Shown in pieces: positions 45,634-53,859 of a stretch of 64,000 bases of DNA (position 1 is the first letter of the stretch; each line of letters starts with the position of its first letter). The DNA comes from Nitrosophilus labii. GTDB lineage: Bacteria > Campylobacterota > Campylobacteria > Campylobacterales > Nitratiruptoraceae. The position numbers and the translations under genes are program-made. The stretch spans positions 1,054,001 to 1,118,000 of the forward strand of contig NZ_AP022826.1 of the NCBI RefSeq assembly GCF_014466985.1, read 5' to 3'. A model generated the notes under the pieces. The model was not told where the DNA came from. It worked only from the letters and a program-made list of their open reading frames with translations, and did no database searches.

Positions 45634-45763
45634 TTTCAGGAAAATTTAGTTAAAATTAGATGATAATTGGGTGATTATAGTTATATTGTCGCAAAATATA
45701 ACTAATACAACTTAACCGTAAAAAACTACTCTAATTTTTAATATTTAAAAAAGAAGGATGGTT

Positions 45764-46033
45764 ATGGACAAAAAGTGTAAAGCTCATGTTCAAATGGAAG
45801 AGAGATATGCAAGATTAGAAATAGATTATGATAATCTAGAAGAGAAAAAGGCAATCTGTAGTTACGTAAACGATCTTATTCCTATCCATAAAATATCACC
45901 ACAAATTACGGTTGAACCTAAAACTATGGAAACCGGAGAATATGTAATCGAGTTCCACGACGACTATGACAAAAAAGCGGGAGATTTTTTTGAAGATCTA
46001 TTAAGAAAATTAAATATTAAAAAGTGTGATTGA
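45764..46033 (+). CDS. Conserved-looking small cytoplasmic protein, unknown function
   Basis: An 89-residue acidic protein without signal or membrane segments. The ATG at 45764 is preferred over the one six bases earlier, because AAGAAGG directly abuts the first. It has cysteines at both ends (DKKCKAH and KKCD). No family recognised. It converges with mlaE across a 14-bp gap. Confidence 0.55.
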   Translation: MDKKCKAHVQMEERYARLEIDYDNLEEKKAICSYVNDLIPIHKISPQITVEPKTMETGEYVIEFHDDYDKKAGDFFEDLLRKLNIKKCD

Positions 46034-46047
46034 TAGAGTTTTTACTC

Positions 46048-46839
46048 TTACCAATCAAGGTATAAAAATATACTAGATAAAAAGTAGTTTGCCGCAAATA
46101 TGGTCATTGCCGAATAAACAACGGCTTTTGTCGTAGAGAGTCCTACTCCTCTAGCACCCCCTCTTGTAAAATATCCAATATACGTACCTATAATACTTAT
46201 AAGATATCCAAAAACAAAGGCTTTTATTATACCCGTTCCTATATCGCTAAATTCTAAAAATGTTGTAATAGTATCTTTATAAGCCGTAGGATTGACTCCC
46301 AACGCTATTGTTGAGATAAGATAGGCGCTTAAATTTCCTATAAAAACAAACATAATTACCAAAATAGGCAGTGAGATTGTAGTGGCTATTATTCTAGGAA
46401 TTATTAGATACTTTTTTGAATCGATAGCCAAAGTATCTATCGCATCTATCTGCTCGGTAACTCTCATTGTTCCAAGTTCCGCAGCCATCGCGCTGATTGC
46501 ACGAGAAACTAGCATTAAAGCCCCAAATACCGGTCCAAGCTCTTTAGAGATAGAGACGAAAATAGTATATCCTATAAAACTTTCGGCACCAAATTTATGA
46601 AAACCGTGATAGAGTTGTATGGCTTCTACGAGTCCCGTAAACAGAGCAGTCAAGGCTATAACAAAAAAAGAGCCTACTCCTATGATTTCTATCTGTTTAA
46701 AAGTCTCTTTTATTCTGTATGGAGGTACAAAAAACAGCGGTAATAGTTTTAGTTGAAATATTATAAATTCGCCAAATTTTTCCAAACTTTTATAAAACTT
46801 TACAAAAGGAAGACCAAGATAGTAAAAAATTGATTCCAT
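46048..46839 (-). CDS. mlaE: MlaE-type ABC transporter permease
   Basis: A 263-residue inner-membrane permease of the MlaE family, part of the phospholipid transport system across the envelope. It has an N-terminal interface helix and five or six membrane segments. Family signatures include GELGPVFGAL-type ELGPVFGALMLVSR near 95-108 and AELGTMRVTEQIDAI near 114-128. Its ATPase partner is probably the truncated gene at 1-436. It stands alone and is divergent from acpS. Confidence 0.92.
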   Translation of the reverse strand: MESIFYYLGLPFVKFYKSLEKFGEFIIFQLKLLPLFFVPPYRIKETFKQIEIIGVGSFFVIALTALFTGLVEAIQLYHGFHKFGAESFIGYTIFVSISKELGPVFGALMLVSRAISAMAAELGTMRVTEQIDAIDTLAIDSKKYLIIPRIIATTISLPILVIMFVFIGNLSAYLISTIALGVNPTAYKDTITTFLEFSDIGTGIIKAFVFGYLISIIGTYIGYFTRGGARGVGLSTTKAVVYSAMTIFAANYFLSSIFLYLDW

Positions 46840-46850
46840 TAATTACCTTT

Positions 46851-46922
46851 GGAATTTGGAATTAGGAATTGGGAATTGGGAAATTTTAATAAACTAATTC
46901 CTAATTCCCAATTCCTAATTCC
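46851..46922. repeat. Heptamer inverted repeat (clearest example)
   Basis: The left arm has four exact 7-bp units GGAATTN (46851-46878), plus a degenerate fifth. The right arm has four exact complementary units NAATTCC (46895-46922). The arms form a long hairpin with a short loop in the divergent promoter region between mlaE and acpS. A terminator role is unlikely because no gene ends here. Confidence 0.9.
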
Positions 46923-46974
46923 TATGTAAATTTTATCAAAATAATGTTAAAATTTGCCAAAAACAGGTATCTTT

Positions 46975-47340
46975 ATGATAGGCGTAGATATTATAAAAAT
47001 CGACAGAATTAAAAAAATGGTAGAAAAGTTCGGAGAAAAAGGGCTAAAAAGATTTTTAAACGATTCGGAGATCGAAAAACTCAAAAAAATAGAAACTATT
47101 GCCGGTTACTGGGCAGCAAAAGAGGCTATAGCAAAAGCATTGAAAACAGGCATAGGAAAAGAGCTCTCTTTTAAGGATATAGAAATCTACAAAGAAAAAA
47201 GCGGCGCGCCAAATTTTAAACTGCCACAAAGAATCGTCGAAAAATACAAAATAAAAGACAAATCTCTCTCAATCTCTCATGATGGAGAGTACGCCATAGC
47301 CGTAGCGGCGATAGAATCATCCGCCGGCAACGAAAGTTAA
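46975..47340 (+). CDS. acpS: Holo-[acyl-carrier-protein] synthase
   Basis: AcpS attaches phosphopantetheine to acyl carrier protein. The 121-residue protein has MIGVDIIKIDRIKKM with the metal-binding aspartate and AGYWAAKEAIAKAL near 43-56. I use ATG 46975, which starts directly at the conserved MIGVD. An in-frame ATG lies seven codons upstream without family support. Its 3' end overlaps thiS on the other strand by 24 bp. Confidence 0.94.
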   Translation: MIGVDIIKIDRIKKMVEKFGEKGLKRFLNDSEIEKLKKIETIAGYWAAKEAIAKALKTGIGKELSFKDIEIYKEKSGAPNFKLPQRIVEKYKIKDKSLSISHDGEYAIAVAAIESSAGNES

Positions 47341-47517
47341 CATCTCTATCTTATCTCCCTCTTTAGGAACAAACTCTCGCCACTTATCTTTTTTTACTAT
47401 CTCCATATTCACGGCAATTGCCATAACTTTGTCTTCAACTTTCAACTCTTTTAAAATCTCTTGTAAAGTTTTGCTTTCCAAAAAATTTTTCTCTTCACCA
47501 TTAATCGTTACTTTCAT
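47317..47517 (-). CDS. thiS: Sulfur carrier protein ThiS
   Basis: A 66-residue ubiquitin-like protein that ends in the Gly-Gly needed for C-terminal thiocarboxylation (FVAGG), used in thiazole synthesis for thiamine. It begins MKVTINGEEKNF, typical of ThiS. It overlaps the upstream ankyrin gene by 4 bp and the convergent acpS by 24 bp. No other thi genes lie in the window. Confidence 0.92.
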   Translation of the reverse strand: MKVTINGEEKNFLESKTLQEILKELKVEDKVMAIAVNMEIVKKDKWREFVPKEGDKIEMLTFVAGG

Positions 47518-48059
47518 CTACACTCCCCCTCTGTTACATATTTTAAGATATTTACAATCGCCCATCTATGTTTAGCGTACGCCAATTGGCAAGGATTTAC
47601 TCCCTGAGCGTTTTTGATGTTTGGATCAGCACCGTGATCTAAAAGATAGTTCACAATATCAACATCACCAGAATAAGCAGCTTGATGCAGAGGTGTGATA
47701 CCATATATATTTTTTATATTTACATCGGCTTCATGCATAATAAGATATTTTACTATAGAAAGTCTTCTTTGACCTACCGCATAATGTAAGGGCGTCAAAC
47801 CGTTACTATCTTGGATGTCAATATCAGCATCATTTTCAACAAGCCATCTAACTTCTTCTAAATTTCGTATTTTAACAGCAATATGCAAAGGCGAAATACC
47901 GGCTTTACTTTTAGCATCAATATTTGCCCCCTCATTTATAAGTTTTTGAGCGCTCTTTAAATCGTTTTTGAAAATAGCTTCATGCAAAGGAGTCCACCCG
48001 TTAACGCTATCGGCATAACTTATAATCAAAACAGTTAAAAACAGAGCCAATTTTTTCAT
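47514..48059 (-). CDS. Exported ankyrin-repeat protein
   Basis: A 181-residue protein with a signal peptide (about 1-17) and four to five ankyrin repeats, recognised by units such as GWTPLHEAI, GISPLHIAV, GLTPLHYAV and GITPLHQAA at about 33-residue spacing. It is probably a periplasmic protein-binding scaffold; the partner is unknown. It overlaps thiS by 4 bp. Confidence 0.88.
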   Translation of the reverse strand: MKKLALFLTVLIISYADSVNGWTPLHEAIFKNDLKSAQKLINEGANIDAKSKAGISPLHIAVKIRNLEEVRWLVENDADIDIQDSNGLTPLHYAVGQRRLSIVKYLIMHEADVNIKNIYGITPLHQAAYSGDVDIVNYLLDHGADPNIKNAQGVNPCQLAYAKHRWAIVNILKYVTEGECR

Positions 48060-48125
48060 CTATTTCCTCTCTCTTTTAAAAGATAGAGCGATTATAACAT
48101 ATATTATTATATAATAATATTTTTC

Positions 48126-49115
48126 CTATTTAACAAAAGATACCATCTTAAATCTTTCTCCCATCATAGCTGGATGGATTAGAGTTTTTACCTTATTAGC
48201 CTCCCTAAGATATGCGTTAAATCCTTTTTTCTCTTTAACAACTTCTAAAAGTTCAGTTATTCCAAAATCTATCAAAGCTACAAGCTGTGTTTTATAAGCT
48301 TCTTTTTCAAAACCGGCCTCTTTAAATGCATCGATAAGATGAGAAAAATTTACATCGTATGTAATATCACTTTTTTTATAAGCATTTTTTAGTTCCAACT
48401 CTTCGTCAAAAAGAGGATAAATATTATGTTTTTGATAAACACGTATAGAAAAATCGTTTCTTACTTCCAGATCTCCATAATCAAAACTTAAAAAATAACA
48501 CCTTTCAAAGGCATTATATAAATCAAATGCAAACTCTTCATAACCTACGGCCACTTCCCCTTTTTCCATATAGTATTTTTCAGATATTTTTTTAACATTA
48601 TCACTTATTTTAGAAAATTTTATATTGTAATTTTCTATATACCCCATATCTCCCTTGAAAACTAGCTCACAAGGAAATGCGTCAAATATCTCGTTTGCAA
48701 CTACAAAAGCCTCTTTTGATTTCACCCCTTTTAAAGAGCCGTAATGTTTTAACTTTATCAAATCGCCAAAAGAGTTTTTAAAATACTCTTTTTGAACCTT
48801 TTGCAAAGACTCAAATGGCTCTATTATATTAAAGGATAGAGTTTTTAAAAGATTAGGCTTCAATGTGTATATAAACTCTATAATATCAGCAAGAAGATAG
48901 CCTTGATGCGCACCTATCTCGAAAATTTCAGCATTTTTGGATAATTTACCCTCATTTATAAGCATTATAAGATGTTTTGCTATAGCTCCTCCAAAAAATT
49001 TACTAACGCTTACTGCGGTATAAAAATCGCCCTCTTTGCCTATAGCTTTAAAATTTGCATAATATCCGTCACTATCATACAGCCATTTTTGCATAAATTC
49101 ACTAAATCTTACCAT
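48126..49115 (-). CDS. MidA-family (NDUFAF7-like) methyltransferase
   Basis: A 329-residue protein of the DUF185/MidA group. The SAM-binding region FEIGAHQGYLLADI near 82-95, VVANEIFDAFPCELVF near 136-151 and SFDYGD near 212 fit the family. Mitochondrial members methylate a complex I subunit; the bacterial substrate is unknown. Its start overlaps the TolC-like gene by 14 bp. Confidence 0.88.
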   Translation of the reverse strand: MVRFSEFMQKWLYDSDGYYANFKAIGKEGDFYTAVSVSKFFGGAIAKHLIMLINEGKLSKNAEIFEIGAHQGYLLADIIEFIYTLKPNLLKTLSFNIIEPFESLQKVQKEYFKNSFGDLIKLKHYGSLKGVKSKEAFVVANEIFDAFPCELVFKGDMGYIENYNIKFSKISDNVKKISEKYYMEKGEVAVGYEEFAFDLYNAFERCYFLSFDYGDLEVRNDFSIRVYQKHNIYPLFDEELELKNAYKKSDITYDVNFSHLIDAFKEAGFEKEAYKTQLVALIDFGITELLEVVKEKKGFNAYLREANKVKTLIHPAMMGERFKMVSFVK

Positions 49116-50289
49116 CTTCCACTCTTTTATAAAGTTCCAATAAAGCCATCTGCTTTTCTATTTGATATATTTTAATGTCAAGCTTCCTTGCCTCTAGCGA
49201 ATTCTTCATAGTCTCTATATCATATACCGTCTTTTCGCCAGCCTCAAATTTCTCTTTAGTATCTTCGTAAAGTTTCTCATATAAAGCGATATCCTCTTTT
49301 GTTAGTTCTATCTTTTTATCTATTAGTCTAAGTTTTCTCAAAACATTTTTGTATCTATTGATTTCTGCCCTTTTCATATCTTGAGTTAATAGTTTAGATT
49401 TTAAATAGTCAAGTTTTGTAGATTCGATATTTCTAAAAGAGTTGATATCAAACAAAGGCATAGTGATCTTAAATCCATAATCTTTGAAGCTCTCTTTCCC
49501 AGGAGGCATATAAAATGAACCCGAAATCTCCTGAGTATTATAACTAGCGGTCAAAGAAAGAGAGGGTAGATATCTTGCAATTGTCATATTTTTAAAATAT
49601 CTTTTTACCCGCTCATCCTCTTTTGCCTTTTTTATAGAGATATTTTCTCTTAAAAAATCACTCCTATTTATAAGAGTAAAGTGAAGCATTTTCAGATTAT
49701 TCGGATCTTTGTCACTAATATCTTTGAAATTTTTTAAAATATCTTCCAAAGTGGATTTTAGCTCTATATATTTTAATTCGTTTTGATTTTTAGCCAAAAT
49801 AGCCTGGTCTAAGAAAGAGCTATCTATTATACCGCTTAGATATTGCTCTTTTTTCCTTAAAACATCAATTTTAGAGTTTTTGATCATATATTTTTGCTTT
49901 TTTAATAGCAGTTTAGTTTTATTGTAGTTGTATAAAAGATTTATGGCAGTTGCTATAAGCTCCTTTTTTTGCTCTTTGATAGATAGATGAGAAAAGATTT
50001 TATTTGCTTGTGCATATTTTATAGCAAAGTATATTCCTCCACTTTTAAATATGGGTTGATCTACAATAATTCTAAAACTTCTGTTTTCCTGATCTAGACC
50101 ATATTGATCGCTTTTTGTGTAAGAATAGCTCATATTGATAGGATTTATCCAGCTATCTTTTAACTTTTTCGACTCAACATCGCTCTTTTGAAAATCGACA
50201 TTAAACTCTTTTTGCTTCAACTCAGATAGAATTGAGTCGTCACTTATCAAAAATAGAGGTATTAAAAGCAAGATTTTTGAAAATTTCAT
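49102..50289 (-). CDS. TolC-family outer membrane efflux protein
   Basis: A 395-residue protein with a signal peptide, long helical coiled-coil regions and an OEP-type repeat arrangement. ATG 50289 is chosen because GGAG is six bases upstream; the in-frame ATG 21 bases earlier lacks this. It should form a trimeric outer-membrane channel. No inner-membrane pump is adjacent; a HlyD-like adaptor lies about 5 kb upstream in the same direction. Confidence 0.86.
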   Translation of the reverse strand: MKFSKILLLIPLFLISDDSILSELKQKEFNVDFQKSDVESKKLKDSWINPINMSYSYTKSDQYGLDQENRSFRIIVDQPIFKSGGIYFAIKYAQANKIFSHLSIKEQKKELIATAINLLYNYNKTKLLLKKQKYMIKNSKIDVLRKKEQYLSGIIDSSFLDQAILAKNQNELKYIELKSTLEDILKNFKDISDKDPNNLKMLHFTLINRSDFLRENISIKKAKEDERVKRYFKNMTIARYLPSLSLTASYNTQEISGSFYMPPGKESFKDYGFKITMPLFDINSFRNIESTKLDYLKSKLLTQDMKRAEINRYKNVLRKLRLIDKKIELTKEDIALYEKLYEDTKEKFEAGEKTVYDIETMKNSLEARKLDIKIYQIEKQMALLELYKRVEDGKI

Positions 50290-50303
50290 TAACACTCCAT
50301 CTC

Positions 50304-50354
50304 TTAACATTAGATATTTGACATTAGCAAAAAGTTAGTGCCAATGTCCTATAT
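50304..50354. repeat. Intergenic inverted repeat of heptamer type
   Basis: TTAGATATTTGACATTAGC is followed, after a short spacer, by an imperfect inverted copy GCCAATGTCCTATATCTGA. It fills the argD to tolC gap and could form a hairpin. It resembles the other 7-bp runs only loosely. Confidence 0.55.
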
Positions 50355-51542
50355 CTGATCACTAACCTTTAAAATTGCCTTTTCAAATCTTTTAATACCT
50401 TCATCTATCTCCTCTTTTGAGATAGTAAGAGGCGGTAAAAATCTAATAGTATTTCTTCCTGCTTTTAAAACCAAAACTCTCTCTTTAAAAGACTCTTCTA
50501 TGATTTTGCTCAAAATTTCGCCACTTTTGGCTCTAAGTCCTCTCATAAATCCAAGTCCCACACTTTTTTGAAATATATTGGAATATTTTTTTGCCATTTC
50601 ATTTATCCTATCTTCAAAATAGACCATTCTCTCATCCAAAACGCCTCTATCTTTCTCATCTTCCAAAATATCCAAAACCGTATTGGCAGCCGAACAGCTA
50701 AGGTAATTTCCTCCAAAAGTGCTTCCGTGATCTCCAGGTTTGAAAATATCTTTCAATCTTGTCATAATAGCGCCTATCGGTATACCGCCGCCAAGACCTT
50801 TAGCCAAAGTAATGATATCGGGCTCAATCTCATAAAGATTGCTAGCCAACAGCTCACCGGTTCTATAGATCCCTGTTTGAACCTCATCTACTATCAGCAA
50901 AATATCTTTTTTTTTCAAACTTTTTGCAAGTTTTTGAACTTTAGCTTTATCCAGAGGTTCCACTCCGCCCTCACCTTGTATAAGCTCTATCATAACCGCG
51001 ACCGTATGGTCATCTAAAAGACTCTCTATAGAGTCAATATCATCAGCATAAACAAATCCATCGGGAAATGGACCAAAATAGGTATGCATAGCCTCCTGAC
51101 CAGTAGCCTTCAAAGCGGTAATTGTTCTTCCATGAAAGGAGTGTTTTAGGGTGATTATCTTGTATCTTTTTACCTCTCCATCGACTTCGCCATATTTTCT
51201 AGCTATCTTTATGGCACCTTCGTTTGCTTCTGCCCCGCTGTTTGCAAAAAATAGCCTCATATCGTATCCACTAAGTTCAACTAACTTTTTAGCCAGTTTT
51301 GCTTGCGGTTCTATCAGATATAGATTGGAAATATGAATGATATTTTTTGCCTGATTGCAAATAGCTTCAGATACCCTTTTATTGCCGTGTCCTACACTTA
51401 CAACTCCTATACCGCTTGTAAAATCTATATAGTCTTTCCCCTCTTCATCAAAAAGCGTAGCGTTTTCACCTCTTTTAAAATTTATATAGTTTCTTGCATA
51501 AGTATGAAGAACATATTCTAAATCTATCTCTTTTAAATTCAT
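50349..51542 (-). CDS. argD: Acetylornithine aminotransferase
   Basis: ArgD is the PLP enzyme that makes N-acetylornithine in arginine synthesis. The 397-residue protein has the fold-type-I motifs FFANSGAEANEGAIKIARK near 98-116, LIVDEVQTGIYRTG near 214-227 and the PLP lysine in LAKGLGGGIPIGA near 244-256. It lies 5 bp after the restriction endonuclease gene on the same strand. Confidence 0.94.
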   Translation of the reverse strand: MNLKEIDLEYVLHTYARNYINFKRGENATLFDEEGKDYIDFTSGIGVVSVGHGNKRVSEAICNQAKNIIHISNLYLIEPQAKLAKKLVELSGYDMRLFFANSGAEANEGAIKIARKYGEVDGEVKRYKIITLKHSFHGRTITALKATGQEAMHTYFGPFPDGFVYADDIDSIESLLDDHTVAVMIELIQGEGGVEPLDKAKVQKLAKSLKKKDILLIVDEVQTGIYRTGELLASNLYEIEPDIITLAKGLGGGIPIGAIMTRLKDIFKPGDHGSTFGGNYLSCSAANTVLDILEDEKDRGVLDERMVYFEDRINEMAKKYSNIFQKSVGLGFMRGLRAKSGEILSKIIEESFKERVLVLKAGRNTIRFLPPLTISKEEIDEGIKRFEKAILKVSDQI

Positions 51543-51547
51543 CTTTC

Positions 51548-52312
51548 TTATTCCTTTCTAAATCTTTTAAAATATTCATCTATTTCTTCTCTCATCTCTT
51601 TTCCAACTTCCTCAAAAATTTTAAGCAGATTTTCATAACTTCCACTACCACCTAAAAAATCCCAAAACTCTTCGGCAACTTTTAGTTCATTTTCTAAATC
51701 AAGCATACCTGCCATTGTCCAACGACTATAAAGCTTTGGATAATAAGGATTATAAGGAATCGCAATTAAACTATTAACTTTTTTATCTGGATATTTAGTT
51801 AAAATTGCAGCTATCCATTTAAGAAGTGTCCTTTTAAATTCTAAAAAACTACCCTTATTTGGTTTAGCTGTTTTTATATCAAATAGATATATTTCATTTT
51901 CTCTTTCGCAATATAAATCAACTCTTGTAAGTTTAACTTTCCTTTTTTCTCCAATAAATAATTTTTCTTTTATCCTCTCTATCTCTTCAAGTTTATTTGG
52001 TCTTTTTTTTGCAATAATTAAACTATCTATTATTTTATCAATCTCTTTTAAAGCCTCTTCAGTTATTTCAGTGTTAACATTAACCTGTCTATCTACAATT
52101 TTAAAATTATTTTTTGCAAGCTCTACCGCAACGGGTTCAAAAATAGTAGTCCCAAAATTTGTATTTAATGAATGGATAAACTGATACAAAGCCAATCTAT
52201 CTTTTCCAAGAAGTGCTGTATGAAATGGCATATATGCTGGCTCTTTAGTTTTTTCGTAATCTTCGAACTTCTTCCGTATTGTATTTTTTAAAAGTTCTTT
52301 TATTTCATCCAA
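51548..52312 (-). CDS. TdeIII-like type II restriction endonuclease
   Basis: A 254-residue protein matching the TdeIII restriction endonuclease group. A PD-(D/E)xK-type site is visible: D132 in TRVDLYC and D145-I-K147 in LFDIKTAK. TdeIII itself cuts GGNCC, but specificity here cannot be read from sequence. It overlaps its methyltransferase by 13 bp and is followed after 5 bp by argD, so the RM pair is embedded in a housekeeping operon. Confidence 0.85.
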   Translation of the reverse strand: MDEIKELLKNTIRKKFEDYEKTKEPAYMPFHTALLGKDRLALYQFIHSLNTNFGTTIFEPVAVELAKNNFKIVDRQVNVNTEITEEALKEIDKIIDSLIIAKKRPNKLEEIERIKEKLFIGEKRKVKLTRVDLYCERENEIYLFDIKTAKPNKGSFLEFKRTLLKWIAAILTKYPDKKVNSLIAIPYNPYYPKLYSRWTMAGMLDLENELKVAEEFWDFLGGSGSYENLLKIFEEVGKEMREEIDEYFKRFRKE

Positions 52313-53859
52313 AACACACTCTCCGAATAAGGATTCTTATCTTTTTCCACTCTATTTAATACTGGTCTTTTAAATTCCTCAATTATTTTTAGTCCAGCTT
52401 TTTGTGCAATAATTGGATAAAGATTAAATTTATCGTTTGCGACTATAAAAATATTTGCATCTTCTTTTAAATATTTTTTAATATTTTTCAAAACTTTTGC
52501 AACTCCTTCAACATACTCCCTTCTTGCACTCTCTCCTTTCCCTTTAAATAAGGGACCAATTTCAAGTTCATCTTGTCTTTTAAATCCAAAAAGTTCATAA
52601 GCATATTCGTGTTGTTCGTGGTAATTTATAAGTCCTACATATGGCGGAGAAGTAAAAATACCGTCAATTTTTTTATGTTTTACTTTCTCAAAAAGCTCTT
52701 TATCTTTCCTTTCGAGTTCGGATAAAATATCTAACTCCCTGCTGTCTCCTACTAAACAAATCTGTCTTGTATCGCTTCTTAATGTATCAAATTCGCTTAC
52801 CCTTTTAATGGTATCTTTGGTATATCTTTCCCACCAGTTATATATTGTAAAAAGAGGTTTGCAGATTTTACCGTGCTTTTTGCAATAGTAAGGCTTAGTT
52901 ACAGGCTCTTTTAAAGTTGCAAGGTCAGAATGGGTTGTAGCTCTACAGCTTCTAATGGTTCTACTCAAAATAAGAGCCAAAAGTTTTTTTGTATTTTTAT
53001 TTTTTACTTTTTTTATCTCTTCAAAAACAAACTCGATCTCTTTTTGTATAGGCAAAACATACCAAGTTTTTAAAAAACTACTCTTTTCTTTGTTCTCTAT
53101 CTCTAAACCATATTTTTTTAGCAAATCAAAATATTTTAGTAAAAACTCCTCTATTCTTTTTTTACTATACTCTTTTTCATCTATGCGTTCTTCTCTTATC
53201 CATCTTTTAAAATCTGGCGATGGAAAAAACTTTTTATTAAAATCAGCTAAAATATCATTCAATTCTTCATCAAATCTAATATAGCTTTGTTTTTTTATAA
53301 AATTTTTTAATTTTTGAGTAATTTTTTTTGTTTCAATCTCTAAATCTAAAATATCATATTTTGCAACTTTACAATTTGAGATAAAAGCATTAAACGGTGA
53401 AATATCAACACCTATAGCATCCATTTTTAGCTCATTTGCCACAACTAAAGTTGTTCCACTTCCTGCAAATGGATCTAAAACTATATCTCCTTTTTTAAAA
53501 AAATTTCTCTTTTTAAATTCGTCTATATGATCATCCAAAAAATATTCAACAAGTTGTGGAATAAACTTTCCTTTATAAGGATGCAATCTATGAACATGCT
53601 TGGTCCTATCTTTTTCTTTAACCCAATCAAAGGATAGATGCCAATTGATATCCTCGAACTTTTGTCTGTACTTTTTCTCTTTTACTAAAGATTGTTCATA
53701 ATATCTTTTTAACTCATCGGCTAAGATAAACGTTTTACCCTCTTTTTTAATTTTTTGTACTCTTCCATATTGAATTAAGTAAGAGATATTTGATGGTGTT
53801 ATCTCTTTCTTAAACTCCCTACTTGCCCACTCACTTGCTTCTTGTATGCTTAAAAGCAT
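52300..53859 (-). CDS. DNA methyltransferase of the RM pair
   Basis: A 519-residue amino-methyltransferase. The HPYKGKF segment near 93-99 and the SAM motif VLDPFAGSGTT at 127-137 come first, and the catalytic TSPPY (IFTSPPYVGL) near 404 comes later, with about 270 residues between that may hold target recognition. This order is alpha-like, while TSPPY often marks N4-cytosine enzymes. An excisionase-type helix-turn-helix may sit in the first 50 residues. Its ATG shares one base with the upstream oxidoreductase stop (TGATG). Confidence 0.9.
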   Translation of the reverse strand: MLLSIQEASEWASREFKKEITPSNISYLIQYGRVQKIKKEGKTFILADELKRYYEQSLVKEKKYRQKFEDINWHLSFDWVKEKDRTKHVHRLHPYKGKFIPQLVEYFLDDHIDEFKKRNFFKKGDIVLDPFAGSGTTLVVANELKMDAIGVDISPFNAFISNCKVAKYDILDLEIETKKITQKLKNFIKKQSYIRFDEELNDILADFNKKFFPSPDFKRWIREERIDEKEYSKKRIEEFLLKYFDLLKKYGLEIENKEKSSFLKTWYVLPIQKEIEFVFEEIKKVKNKNTKKLLALILSRTIRSCRATTHSDLATLKEPVTKPYYCKKHGKICKPLFTIYNWWERYTKDTIKRVSEFDTLRSDTRQICLVGDSRELDILSELERKDKELFEKVKHKKIDGIFTSPPYVGLINYHEQHEYAYELFGFKRQDELEIGPLFKGKGESARREYVEGVAKVLKNIKKYLKEDANIFIVANDKFNLYPIIAQKAGLKIIEEFKRPVLNRVEKDKNPYSESVFWMK

